Positions 37,228-47,314 of a DNA stretch of 64,000 bases are shown here, piece after piece. A program made the translations under genes and the position numbers. How positions within the stretch are numbered: position 1 is the first letter of the stretch; the number at the start of each line of letters is the position of its first letter. The notes under the pieces were generated by a model, which saw only the letters and a program-made list of their open reading frames with translations, did not search any database and was not told where the DNA came from. The stretch is from positions 1,954,797 through 2,018,796 of the forward strand of contig NZ_AP019720.1 in the NCBI RefSeq assembly GCF_006739205.1, in the 5' to 3' direction. Source of the stretch: Streptococcus mutans (GTDB taxonomy: Bacteria; Bacillota; Bacilli; Lactobacillales; Streptococcaceae).

Positions 37228-39123
37228 TTATCTTGTACGACTTCTATTCTTTCCTTCAAGATAGACCATAAGAATTGATATATCAGCTGGATTCACACCA
37301 GAAATACGGCTAGCTTGACCAATAGTTTCTGGGTTGATTTTCTTAAATTTCTGACGTGCTTCGGTCGCAATAGAATCAATGGCATCCCAATCGATATTCT
37401 TAGGAATTCGTTTTTCTTCCATTCGCTTCATTTTTGCGACTTGATCTAGGGCTTTATTAATGTATCCCTCGTATTTGATTTCAGTTTCTAGAAGTTCAAT
37501 GACCTTCTCATCTAAGCTTTCCGCCGCAGGCCCAACAAAACTTGTTGCAATGGCATAGTTGATTTCTGGTCGACGCATAAATTCTTTTGCTGTCAAAGCA
37601 TCTGTCAAGGGCTTAAAGCCAAGTTCTTCAATACGTTTATTTATTTCAGCAACTGGTTTTAATTTTATACTTGACAACCTTGTCAACTCATTGTCAAATT
37701 GATTTTTACGGATTTGGAAGCGCATATAGCGTTCTTCATTCACTAGACCAACCTGATGACCAATTTCTGTCAAGCGTAAATCTGCATTGTCATGACGTAA
37801 GATTAAACGATACTCCGCACGCGATGTTAGTAAACGATAAGGTTCAAGGGTTCCTTTCGTGACCAAGTCATCAATCATAACTCCAATATAAGCATCACTA
37901 CGTTTGAGAATCAATTCTGGTTTTCCTTGAATCTTAAGGGCAGCATTGATACCAGCGACAATTCCTTGACCAGCGGCTTCTTCATAACCAGACGTCCCAT
38001 TTGTTTGACCAGCCGTAAATAGTCCTGAGATTTTTTTGGTTTCCAGAGTCGCCCGCAATTGATGAGGAAGGACAATATCATATTCAATGGCATAGCCAGT
38101 CCGCATCATTTCAGCATTCTCCAGTCCTTTAATCGAATGAACCACATCTTTTTGAACATCTTCTGGCAAACTCGTTGACAGACCTTGAATGTAGACTTCT
38201 TCTGTTTCACGTCCTTCAGGCTCTAAAAAAAGCTGATGACGATCTTTGTCAGCAAAACGGACAATCTTATCCTCAATAGAAGGACAATAACGTGGTCCTA
38301 CACCCTTGACAATACCTGAAAACATAGGTGCTCTGTAAAGATTTTTATTAATAATATCATGACTACTTTGATTGGTATAGGTCAGCCAACAAGGGATCTG
38401 ATCTTTAAGGTAATCTTCATCTTTGGACATAAACGAGAAGTGATTTGGTTTCTTATCTCCGGGCTGAATTTCAGTTTCATCATAATGAATAGAATTAGCC
38501 TTAACTCGTGGCGGTGTCCCCGTTTTAAAGCGCCCAATCTCCAGACCTAAATCTCTCAAATTATCTGCTAAAGTTACTGAAGCGAGACTATTATTAGGCC
38601 CAGATGAATATTTTAATTCGCCTAAAATGATCTCACCGCGCAAAGCCGTACCAGTTGTCACAATGACAGCCTGAGCGCTGTATTTCTGATTCGTCGCTGT
38701 CCTAACACCAATAACTTTACCATCTTCAACCAAAATTTCATCAATCATAGATTGACGTAAGGTTAAGTTTTCCTGTTGTTCAACCGTATGTTTCATGTTG
38801 CGAGCATAAAGTGCCTTATCAGCCTGTGCACGTAGAGCACGTACTGCTGGACCCTTACCCGTATTGAGCATTCGCATTTGAATATAGGACTTATCAATAT
38901 TCTTTCCCATCTCACCGCCAAGAGCATCAATCTCACGAACGACAATCCCCTTAGCAGAACCACCAATTGAAGGATTACAAGGCATAAAAGCCAACATTTC
39001 CAAATTAATAGTTGCCAGTAAAGTCTTACAGCCCATACGACTAGTAGCAAGACTGGCTTCCACACCAGCATGACCAGCGCCGATGACAATAACATCATAG
39101 TTTTCAGTAAATTCGTGTGTCAT
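37228..39123 (-). CDS. mnmG: tRNA uridine-34 5-carboxymethylaminomethyl modification enzyme
   Basis: FAD enzyme (GidA) that with MnmE adds the cmnm group to wobble uridine. The 631 residues start [23 protein letters not shown] (FAD site). They contain [13 protein letters not shown] and [14 protein letters not shown], and [24 protein letters not shown] near 375. The start is supported by GGGAGATAGAA. The 5' leader contains an 11-bp stem-loop (39163-39188). It is followed on the same strand by separate rpiB-like and mnmA genes further upstream of it. Confidence 0.96.
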   Translation of the reverse strand: MTHEFTENYDVIVIGAGHAGVEASLATSRMGCKTLLATINLEMLAFMPCNPSIGGSAKGIVVREIDALGGEMGKNIDKSYIQMRMLNTGKGPAVRALRAQADKALYARNMKHTVEQQENLTLRQSMIDEILVEDGKVIGVRTATNQKYSAQAVIVTTGTALRGEIILGELKYSSGPNNSLASVTLADNLRDLGLEIGRFKTGTPPRVKANSIHYDETEIQPGDKKPNHFSFMSKDEDYLKDQIPCWLTYTNQSSHDIINKNLYRAPMFSGIVKGVGPRYCPSIEDKIVRFADKDRHQLFLEPEGRETEEVYIQGLSTSLPEDVQKDVVHSIKGLENAEMMRTGYAIEYDIVLPHQLRATLETKKISGLFTAGQTNGTSGYEEAAGQGIVAGINAALKIQGKPELILKRSDAYIGVMIDDLVTKGTLEPYRLLTSRAEYRLILRHDNADLRLTEIGHQVGLVNEERYMRFQIRKNQFDNELTRLSSIKLKPVAEINKRIEELGFKPLTDALTAKEFMRRPEINYAIATSFVGPAAESLDEKVIELLETEIKYEGYINKALDQVAKMKRMEEKRIPKNIDWDAIDSIATEARQKFKKINPETIGQASRISGVNPADISILMVYLEGKNRSRTR

Positions 39124-39162
39124 TTCTATCTCCCAAACACAAAAATAGCCAAAACCCTCGAA

Positions 39163-39188
39163 AATTGTAGGTCAAAAGACCAACAATT
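39163..39188 (-). promoter_or_regulatory. Stem-loop in the mnmG leader
   Basis: Arms AATTGTAGGTC and GACCAACAATT (one mismatch) with a four-base loop lie 40-65 bases before mnmG. There is no T run, so it is not an ordinary terminator; it could affect mRNA stability or translation. Confidence 0.45.
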
Positions 39189-39249
39189 CTCATGAGCTTT
39201 GACCATCATGATTATTGTTATATTTATTTTATCAAATTCATCTTAAAAG

Positions 39250-39882
39250 TCAATTTCTAAAAAATTGTAATCGTTCTAATAGCAGAGAGTTGCTCCCGTG
39301 CTCAAAAAGATAAGCTGTCAAATCTTTCCTTTTTAAAATCTTAAAAAGCAATGCTTCGTCAAGTTGATCAATAATTTCTAAAAATGTTTTTTTAGTTATA
39401 TCATTTAAAGTAAGTAGAAGTTGTGCTTCTTCACGTTTTCGCTCAGCTACTTCTGGTGGATAACCAATACCGAATTCACCATGAAATAACTCATTTAAGG
39501 CATATTGCAAATTCAACTCCCCAGCCCAACCAAAATTTAAACCCAGAGAAAGTGAAGCAACATTTCCATTATTGATACGACCAAAGAGAAAGGCATCCTG
39601 TGGTGTCTGAATAAAACCAGCTTGTAAACCAGGCAAACTATTACATGCCATCATCATTCCTTGACCAGACGAGCAACCAGAAACCATAAAATCAATAGCC
39701 CCAGTTTCAATAAGTAGACTAATCATGACAGCCACTTCAACATAGGAATAATTTTCAGTTTCTTGCGGAAAGACTCCAAAATTGACAATTTCATGCTGAT
39801 TTCCAGCTGCCTGTTTGACCGCCTCAAAAAGAAGTTGATTGAGGTCTGTCCTTGTACTCGCTTGAATAACACCAATTTTCAT
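39250..39882 (-). CDS. RpiB/LacA/LacB-family sugar-phosphate isomerase-like protein
   Basis: A 210-residue protein with the RpiB-type fold. The active-site loop reads SGCSSGQGMMMACN with Cys70 in the position of the catalytic base. The C-terminal 60 residues are longer and more helical than in LacA/LacB or ribose-5-phosphate isomerase B. The substrate is unknown. It lies between mnmA and mnmG without being related to tRNA modification. A 16-bp perfect palindrome sits 45 bases before the start. Confidence 0.78.
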   Translation of the reverse strand: MKIGVIQASTRTDLNQLLFEAVKQAAGNQHEIVNFGVFPQETENYSYVEVAVMISLLIETGAIDFMVSGCSSGQGMMMACNSLPGLQAGFIQTPQDAFLFGRINNGNVASLSLGLNFGWAGELNLQYALNELFHGEFGIGYPPEVAERKREEAQLLLTLNDITKKTFLEIIDQLDEALLFKILKRKDLTAYLFEHGSNSLLLERLQFFRN

Positions 39883-39926
39883 TTCAAACTCCTATCAATC
39901 TGTTTGTAGGCCCTATTTTTAGTATA

Positions 39927-39942
39927 TTGACAATATTGTCAA
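39927..39942. promoter_or_regulatory. Perfect 16-bp palindrome upstream of the RpiB-like gene
   Basis: TTGACAATATTGTCAA, immediately after the mnmA stop codon. It contains a TTGACA that could be a -35 for the RpiB-like gene, so it may be an operator. Flanking AGTATA and TATACT extend the symmetry loosely. Confidence 0.5.
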
Positions 39943-39943
39943 T

Positions 39944-41149
<1,206 letters not shown>

Positions 41150-41270
41150 CTATAGTCTTTTTCTGAAGACTTAGCTCAAGCTCAATTATTTTTTAACATA
41201 GACTTGAAGGGTCTAGTTATCCAAATATCGATTTGAAGGTCGATTTTGAATGCGCATCAGCGCAAATCAT

Positions 41271-41279
41271 ATTATAACA
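41271..41279 (-). promoter_or_regulatory. Probable mnmA promoter with long leader
   Basis: Extended -10 TGTTATAAT on the minus strand, about 205 bases before mnmA. The leader includes a GCGC-TGAT-GCGC hairpin (41250-41262). No known riboswitch is recognised in it. Confidence 0.45.
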
Positions 41280-41363
41280 TAAAATAAAATACCATAATAT
41301 GACAAAGCATTGATAAAAATAATATTCTTCATCTCATGAAAATCAAATATCATATATTCATAA

Positions 41364-41415
41364 GAAAAGCACCCCATCCGTTAGATTTTATGTCTAAAAC
41401 TTTTGGAGTGCAGAT
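41364..41415 (-). terminator. Terminator of the secreted lytic-type gene
   Basis: Minus-strand arms GCACTCC and GGGGTGC enclose a TTAGAC/TCTAA inner stem and are followed by TTTTCTT. Confidence 0.65.
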
Positions 41416-41437
41416 TATAATAAGTGCTTTTCCTAAA

Positions 41438-42043
41438 TTACATGCCCCAAGCTGATAAACCTTGGGCTTTATAAGCATTGATAGCTGAATTAACCTGATC
41501 TTGAACTGTTGCAGTTGAACCCCAACCAGGCATTGTTTGAAAGAGACCTGAAGCTCCTGAACCATTAGCTGCAGTGACTTGACCATTTGATTCCCGTGCA
41601 ATAATATATTCCCAAGTTGACTGAGAAACCCCAGTTGCTGCTGCCATTTGAGCCGCTGCTTCTGAACCAGTTGCACCAGCAGTGTTGCCATTAGCAAGAT
41701 TACCATTATGATTGACATTAGCTACTTGAGCTGCCTGAGAAGCATAAGCTGTATTATAATTGACATTATCAGTTGGTTCAGTTGCTGCAACCTCTGTTAT
41801 TGCTTCTGAAGAGGCTGCTTCTGAAGGAGCGGAGGTCAGTTCAGCGGAAGTTGTCTGTTGATCTTGGCTTACTTCTTGAGCTTGTGCAGTGTGAGCAAGA
41901 ACAGATTCTGATTTTTTAATATGTGCTTCTGTATTAACTGATTCACCTGTAAAAAAGGAGGCAAACCCTACAAAAAAAGGTAAAACCCAAAATTGACTTT
42001 TCAGCATTTTTCTGAATTTCGATTTTTTGACTCTACTATACAT
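41438..42043 (-). CDS. Secreted lytic-transglycosylase-like (SLT/lysozyme-fold) protein
   Basis: A 201-residue protein. The N-terminal signal or membrane segment ([16 protein letters not shown], about 17-33) is followed by a Ser/Ala/Glu-rich linker (50-125). A compact C-terminal domain reads [32 protein letters not shown], in which Glu of ARESNG is the expected catalytic acid. It resembles the small peptidoglycan-acting proteins with the same ending as the neighbouring LysM protein. It shares an upstream motif with that gene. Confidence 0.82.
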   Translation of the reverse strand: MYSRVKKSKFRKMLKSQFWVLPFFVGFASFFTGESVNTEAHIKKSESVLAHTAQAQEVSQDQQTTSAELTSAPSEAASSEAITEVAATEPTDNVNYNTAYASQAAQVANVNHNGNLANGNTAGATGSEAAAQMAAATGVSQSTWEYIIARESNGQVTAANGSGASGLFQTMPGWGSTATVQDQVNSAINAYKAQGLSAWGM

Positions 42044-42089
42044 AAAACTTAATTCCTTTCATTACCTCAATTTCTATAATATCGATTAA

Positions 42090-42128
42090 ATATTACTTTC
42101 ATTTTATTTTTATATTAAAAATATTACA
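42090..42128 (-). promoter_or_regulatory. Shared upstream motif, copy 1 (lytic-type gene)
   Basis: Minus strand: TGTAATATTTTTAATA (42128-42113), 15 bases, then AGTAATAT (42097-42090). The same two blocks with the same 15-base gap occur before the LysM gene. The first block resembles one and a half VicR/WalR boxes (TGTWAH-N5-TGTWAH). Confidence 0.6.
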
Positions 42129-42148
42129 TTGGCATTTAAATTAAATAA

Positions 42149-42184
42149 AAAATACCCAAAATATTAAAATTTTGGGTATTTTGC
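42149..42184 (-). terminator. Terminator of the LysM gene
   Basis: Stem AATACCCAAAAT / ATTTTGGGTATT followed on the minus strand by TTTTTT. Confidence 0.85.
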
Positions 42185-42204
42185 ACCTATATCTATAAAA
42201 TTAT

Positions 42205-43071
42205 TTAATACCAACCATTAGCATTCCAGAAAGCTTGAGCAGCAGTCCATGAGCCATAACGACTTGATACATAAGCATCTGCTACACGTTCTTGATTTTC
42301 TTCTGACAAATCACCATTCAAGTAAGAATCACTCAATTGATAACGTCCATAATATTGGCCATTTTTAGCATTATAATTACCACCTGATTCTTTTTGAGCA
42401 ATGAATTCTTTTGCAGCTGCATCAGATGTGCTCAAACCGCTAGTATTAGATGTTGTTTGGTTTTCTTCGGCTGAAGCTGCTACTTCATTTGTTTGGCTGG
42501 TCTTGGTCTCAGTTGGTTCCGCTGTCGTTGCTTCGCTTGTCTGACTAGTTTCCACTGGAGCTGAAGTCGTCGCCTCACTCGTTTGACTGGTTTCAACCGA
42601 TACTGCTGAACTTACTTCATTTGTTTGGTTGGCTTCAGTTGGCACTTCGCTTGTCTGACTGGTTTCAGCTGGTGCTGAAGTTATAACTTCACTTGTTTGG
42701 CTTTCTTGTACCGGTGCTGTTGTCGTCACTTCGCTCGTTTGACTAGTTTTGGCAGATGCTGAGGTTTCTGCTTCATTTATCTGACTTTCTTGTACTGGCG
42801 TTGCATCAGTATCTTCTGTTGCTGCATCTAATTCTAAAATTTGACCAGCATGGATAAGATGGATATTATTAATTTTATTTAACTTAGCAAGTTTATCAAC
42901 AGTTGTTCCGTGTGTTGAAGCAATCTCTGATAAAGTATCTCCTGATTTCACAGTATAAGTAGTTTCTGCCTGTACTGCCATAGGTAAAATTAAACTAGCT
43001 GCTGTTGCAATTCCTGCAAAACTAACTTTAATTGTTGTTGTTTTGTTTTCTAAAATATTTTTAATAGACAT
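42205..43071 (-). CDS. lysM: Secreted LysM-domain cell-wall protein
   Basis: A 288-residue protein. A signal peptide ends near AVQAE (residue 36). One LysM domain (YTVKSGDTLSEIASTHGTTVDKLAKLN, about 39-82) binds peptidoglycan. A Thr/Ser-rich linker of about 120 residues contains repeated SQTSEV units. The C-terminal domain AAKEFIAQKESGGNYNAKNGQYYGRYQL resembles transglycosylase or resuscitation-factor folds, with Glu of QKESGG as the possible acid. AAAGGAGTAA precedes the ATG. In S. mutans a lysM gene of this type has been reported under VicRK/CovR control; this matches from memory, not from a search. Confidence 0.87.
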   Translation of the reverse strand: MSIKNILENKTTTIKVSFAGIATAASLILPMAVQAETTYTVKSGDTLSEIASTHGTTVDKLAKLNKINNIHLIHAGQILELDAATEDTDATPVQESQINEAETSASAKTSQTSEVTTTAPVQESQTSEVITSAPAETSQTSEVPTEANQTNEVSSAVSVETSQTSEATTSAPVETSQTSEATTAEPTETKTSQTNEVAASAEENQTTSNTSGLSTSDAAAKEFIAQKESGGNYNAKNGQYYGRYQLSDSYLNGDLSEENQERVADAYVSSRYGSWTAAQAFWNANGWY

Positions 43072-43115
43072 TGGTTACTCCTTTAAACAAATTATATATA
43101 CATGATACAGTAGTT

Positions 43116-43154
43116 ATATTACTTGCTTTTTAGAGTAGTATTAAAAATATTACA
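43116..43154 (-). promoter_or_regulatory. Shared upstream motif, copy 2 (LysM gene)
   Basis: Minus strand: TGTAATATTTTTAATA (43154-43139), 15 bases, AGTAATAT (43123-43116). It is identical in blocks and spacing to the copy before the lytic-type gene. A TATAAT lies about 20 bases further downstream. Confidence 0.6.
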
Positions 43155-43259
43155 ATTAAGTTGTGATTAGAAAAAGTAAATGCCTTCTTTTCCTTTTAAG
43201 AAAAGTAATTCCTTATTTATCTGAAAAAAATTGACTTCTAATAGAATCGAAGTATTTTC

Positions 43260-44054
43260 TCATTTTTTTAATAAAAATAAAATAAAACCAAGCAAACAAA
43301 TACCAACAATAGCCAAGCTGTCTTTATAAGTCCATTTTAATAAACGGTATTTGCTACGTCCTGCACCACCTTGATAACCACGCGCTTCCATTGCTGTTGC
43401 TAAAGCATCTGCCCTTTTAAAACTAGATGCAAAAAGCGGAATTAAAATAGGAATGATAGATTTAATTTTTTGTATCAAATTTCCTTCACCAAAATCGACA
43501 CCACGTGCTCTTTGAGCATTCATAATTCGTGTTGTATCATCCATCAGGGTTGGAACAAATCGTAAACTTAATGATAGCATTAAACCAATTTCATGAACAG
43601 GTACTTTTAAGGGTTCTAAAGGTTTTAAAAGTGATTCGACTGCATCTGCTAAACTGAGTGGCGTTGTTGTCAAAGTTAAAAGCGTTGAAAAAATAATGAT
43701 TAAAACAAAACGCATAAAAATCAAAGCTGCCTGCCCAATACCAGAATCAGTTATTTTGATAATCCATAAATGAAATAAAACATGGCCATTCTGTGTAAAA
43801 AGAACTTGAAAAAGCGTTGTAAAGAGGATTAAACCAATCATCGGTCTCAATCCCTTTAGAAAAAAACTAATTTTTACGCGTGATAGAAAGACCAGAATCA
43901 TCGTAAAGACGAACATCAAAAGATTTGTAAGAACATTATTAGCCCAAAAAACGACAATAATGAAAATAAGCATTGATAACAATTTACTTCTCGGATCCAG
44001 TCGATGAACGAAAGAATCACCTGGAATATATCGCCCAAGGATAAGATTAGCCAT
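43260..44054 (-). CDS. ecfT: Energy-coupling factor transporter, membrane component
   Basis: A 264-residue scaffold subunit that links vitamin-binding S components to the two ATPases. ATG 44054 is used because GGAGGCGATT precedes it; it overlaps the ecfA2 end by eight bases. About five membrane helices are visible. The two coupling motifs [12 protein letters not shown] (around 165) and [11 protein letters not shown] (around 212) carry the ARG signatures. It is the last gene of the operon. Confidence 0.93.
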
Positions 44055-44889
44055 TCTTAATCGCCTCCACAAATTCCTCTAAAGTAATAGGTAAAGCATC
44101 AAAAGTTATTCCTCTTTCTCGCAAATGAGCGGCAAATTGGGTAATTTTAGGAACTCCCAACTGTTTACTTTCCAGAAATTCAATTTCCTGAAAAACTGAT
44201 TTTGGACTACCAGATAGAACAATTCGTCCCTTTTCTAAGACATAAACCCAATCTGCATAATTAGAAACATCATCCATCAAATGAGTGACTAAAACAATAG
44301 TCATTCCCCCTTGATGAAGCTCCTTAAACAAGGTCATTAGTTCACGCCGTCCTTTAGGATCAAGTCCAGCAGTTGGTTCATCCAAAACGAGAATACTAGG
44401 CTCCATTGCTAATATACCAGCAATAGCTACCCGACGCATTTGCCCACCAGATAATTCAAAAGGATTCTTTTCAAATAGCTCTTCAGAAATACCTACCATA
44501 GCTAGTTTTTCCCGTGCTAATTTTTCTGCTTCTTCTTTTGAAATACCAAAATTTTGTGGACCAAAAGCAACATCTTTTAAAACTGTTTCATCAAAAAGTT
44601 GACTTTCTGGAAATTGAAAGACTAAACCAACTTTTTTACGAATATTTTTAATATCTTTATTTTTAGAGTCTGACCTAATAGCAACATCATCAACAAGGAC
44701 TGTTCCTTCAGTTGGTGTATTCAGTCCATTTAACAATTGCATAATTGTTGATTTGCCACTACCCGTATGGCCAATAAAAGCTGTAAAACTGCCATCTTTA
44801 ATCTCCAAACTAACGTTAAAAAGGGCACGACCTTCAAAAGGTGTTCCCGCTTGATAAGTGTAACTTACTTCTTGGAGATTAATGCCCAT
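44047..44889 (-). CDS. ecfA2: Energy-coupling factor transporter ATPase 2
   Basis: A 280-residue ABC ATPase: Walker [10 protein letters not shown] (38-46), Q-loop FQFPESQLF, signature LSGGQMRR, Walker [13 protein letters not shown], switch His in LVTHLMDD. It overlaps the ecfA1 end by 25 bases. It works with EcfA1 and EcfT and takes up vitamins through exchangeable S proteins encoded elsewhere. Confidence 0.94.
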
Positions 44890-45707
44890 AACTTATCTTC
44901 CAGTTCCTTTTCTAGTAAATAACGATTATCAAATGTAAAGCCAATTTGTCGCAATGCCTTTATAATAGTTGAGGTAAAAGGGATGTCTAACCCTAGATCT
45001 AAAAGTTCATCTCCTCGCGAAAAGAGCTCTCTTGGACTTGAGCTAGATTCAATTTGTCCGTTTTTCATCACCAAAACACGATCACTAAGTGTTACCTCAT
45101 CCAAATCATGTGTAATTGAAATGACTGTCATACCATATTGTTCACGAATTTTTTGAATCGTTCCAATTAACTCTAAACGACCTTCTGGATCTAACATACT
45201 AGTGGCCTCATCTAAAATGATAATGCTGGGACGCATAGCCACTGCACCCGCAATAGCCACCCTTTGCTTTTGACCCCCTGATAATCTAGCTGGTTCTCGT
45301 GTTTTGAAATCAGACATATCAACAAGATTCAAGGCTTCTACAACGCGTTCTCTCATCTCTTTTAAAGGAATTCCTTTATTTTCAAGACCAAAAGCAATAT
45401 CATCTTCTACAGTTGCCCCAACAAATTGATTGTCAGGATTTTGAAAAACCATACTAATTTTATGGCGAATATCCCAAACATTGTCCTCTGATAGTTTGTG
45501 ACCTTCTATCAAAATTTGTCCTGATTCAGCTTCTAAGAGTCCGTCAATTAAGCGTACTGTTGTTGATTTACCACTACCATTATGGCCAATAATTGATAAC
45601 CATTCTCCATGTTTCACGTGAAACGAAATATTATTTAAGGTTGGTTTTTCTTGATTTTCATCATAGCGAAAAGTAACATTTTTTAACTCAATTATTTTAT
45701 CTGTCAT
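44865..45707 (-). CDS. ecfA1: Energy-coupling factor transporter ATPase 1
   Basis: A 280-residue ABC ATPase: Walker [10 protein letters not shown] near 41, [16 protein letters not shown], signature LSGGQKQR, Walker [13 protein letters not shown]. It starts three bases after the pgsA stop. Its coding sequence contains a near-perfect parS site (45610-45625) encoding FHVKHG, so this stretch is probably held by ParB binding as well as by protein function. Confidence 0.94.
45610..45625. other. parS centromere-like site inside ecfA1
   Basis: TGTTTCACGTGAAACG matches the ParB target consensus TGTTTCACGTGAAACA at 15 of 16 positions. It lies about 17.4 kb from parB on the origin-proximal arm. Confidence 0.88.
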
Positions 45708-45710
45708 TTT

Positions 45711-46253
45711 TTATTTAAAGGTATCCTTAAAAAGAAAGCCGGCTCCTTTGAAGTAATCATAACCTGAATAAAGCGTAAAGAAGAGAGCTATGTAAAGCAG
45801 AATAGTTCCTACAAATTCAAAATGGCAAAGCAATAAGATAATTGAAAACATTTGAGTAGCTGTTTTAATTTTTCCTGGCATAGCAGCAGCCAAAACTTCA
45901 CCACCTGTTTCAACTAAAAGTAAACGTAATCCTGTTACAGCTAATTCACGACAAACAATGATAGCAGAAATCCAAGCTGGCGCTAAGTTAAGACCAACAA
46001 GTATGATAAAAGCACTCATGACTAACATTTTATCAGCAAGCGGATCTGCGAATTTACCAAAATTAGTAACAACTTTCCACTTACGTGCTAAGTAACCATC
46101 CAAATAGTCAGTTAAACTTGCCACAGCAAAAATAATGGCTGCAATAATATGCCAAGTGACACTACTAGTCAGAGAAGTTAAAAGCAAGAAGACTGGAATT
46201 AATAAAATTCTGATTAACGTTAATAAATTAGGGATATTTTCCTTCTTAGCCAT
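45711..46253 (-). CDS. pgsA: CDP-diacylglycerol-glycerol-3-phosphate 3-phosphatidyltransferase
   Basis: Membrane enzyme making phosphatidylglycerol phosphate. The 180 residues have about four membrane segments. The CDP-alcohol phosphotransferase motif is intact: DYLDGYLARKWKVVTNFGKF followed by ADPLADK (residues about 48-74). It starts 11 bases after rodZ. The order rodZ-pgsA is widely conserved in Firmicutes. Confidence 0.95.
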   Translation of the reverse strand: MAKKENIPNLLTLIRILLIPVFLLLTSLTSSVTWHIIAAIIFAVASLTDYLDGYLARKWKVVTNFGKFADPLADKMLVMSAFIILVGLNLAPAWISAIIVCRELAVTGLRLLLVETGGEVLAAAMPGKIKTATQMFSIILLLCHFEFVGTILLYIALFFTLYSGYDYFKGAGFLFKDTFK

Positions 46254-46264
46254 TCAAAACTCCT

Positions 46265-47242
46265 TTATTGGACTGTCAAATTAATATTAGTCAAACCAGC
46301 ATTAACAAGGTTTGTAGTATCCACTTTTTGACCATTGATCGTAATTTCAACACCGCTAGGTGATCCGACTGTCAGCATAGATGTTGTTGAACCTTCTGCT
46401 AAAGTAACAGTATAAGTTTTATCTGTTGCTGTTAGAGTTGTTCCAGATTCTCCATCAGCAGTGTTAGTTGCTGAAACCCAACTTTCCTCATCCCCTGTCA
46501 AAGTAAAGGTAACCTCTATTTTTCCATTAGTATTACTTAAGGTGATATTATTTCCACCATCAGCAAAGTCTGTTGTTATGCTAGTCTGACTTTGTGTCGT
46601 TGAATTGGCATCATTTTTAGTATCCTTAGATTTTTTCGTAGAGGTACTTAATTCGGTCTTATTTGAATCAGTTTGCAGCTGATTATAAACCACATATCCA
46701 ACATAACTGATAATAGTTAAAGCAAGTAAAATTAGCAGAATTAAAGCCCATGGAAATTTCTTTTTCGGTTCTTCATCATAATCATATTTACTAAGTCGAG
46801 ATGGTATTTTTTCTATTTTTTTACTTGCCTCCTCTGATTCAACCTTAAAATCTTCTATTTGGGGAGTCTCTTCTGTAATATTTTGAGTAACATCCAAACT
46901 ATCAATAGCTAACTCTTGAGGTTCTTCAATTGATTTTCCTTCATTTTTCTTTTCTATATTGCTATCTGAAGAAGCAGCCAATTCTGCAGAAGAAGGTAGG
47001 ATAAGTTCATCGCTCATTTCCTGATTGCGATAACCATGAATAATAGAAACCGGATCTAAGCCAACAGCATGAGCATATTTTTCTAAATACTCATTTGTTT
47101 TGCCTTCTGGTAATAATTTAAGTTGATCTAACTCCATTGCCAGTATATAGTGAGGAGCAATTCCAGTTTTATCTACAACATCATCAAAACTCAATTTTTT
47201 TTCAATACGAGCATCACGTAGAGTATCACCTATCTTGTTCAT
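46265..47242 (-). CDS. rodZ: RodZ-like cell-shape protein with helix-turn-helix
   Basis: A 325-residue protein. The N-terminal helix-turn-helix (IGDTLRDARIEKKLSFDDVVDKTGI) lies in the cytosol. An acidic linker is followed by a single membrane helix (FPWALILLILLALTIISYVGYVVY, about 169-191). Then come a Ser/Thr/Asn-rich stalk and an extracellular DUF4115 domain from about 230. RodZ helps organise elongation of the cell wall. It follows the M16 genes and precedes pgsA. Confidence 0.88.
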   Translation of the reverse strand: MNKIGDTLRDARIEKKLSFDDVVDKTGIAPHYILAMELDQLKLLPEGKTNEYLEKYAHAVGLDPVSIIHGYRNQEMSDELILPSSAELAASSDSNIEKKNEGKSIEEPQELAIDSLDVTQNITEETPQIEDFKVESEEASKKIEKIPSRLSKYDYDEEPKKKFPWALILLILLALTIISYVGYVVYNQLQTDSNKTELSTSTKKSKDTKNDANSTTQSQTSITTDFADGGNNITLSNTNGKIEVTFTLTGDEESWVSATNTADGESGTTLTATDKTYTVTLAEGSTTSMLTVGSPSGVEITINGQKVDTTNLVNAGLTNINLTVQ

Positions 47243-47314
47243 ATTTACCTTACCTCAGTTCCTTTATCTATACTAATCTTGTTTATTATAACAAATTTTA
47301 AATAGATTTTCTGT

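Noticed and set aside
42430..42780. Short direct DNA repeats resembling a CRISPR array
   Set aside because: They encode repeated SQTSEV-type units in the LysM protein linker, stay in frame and have no unique spacers of constant length.
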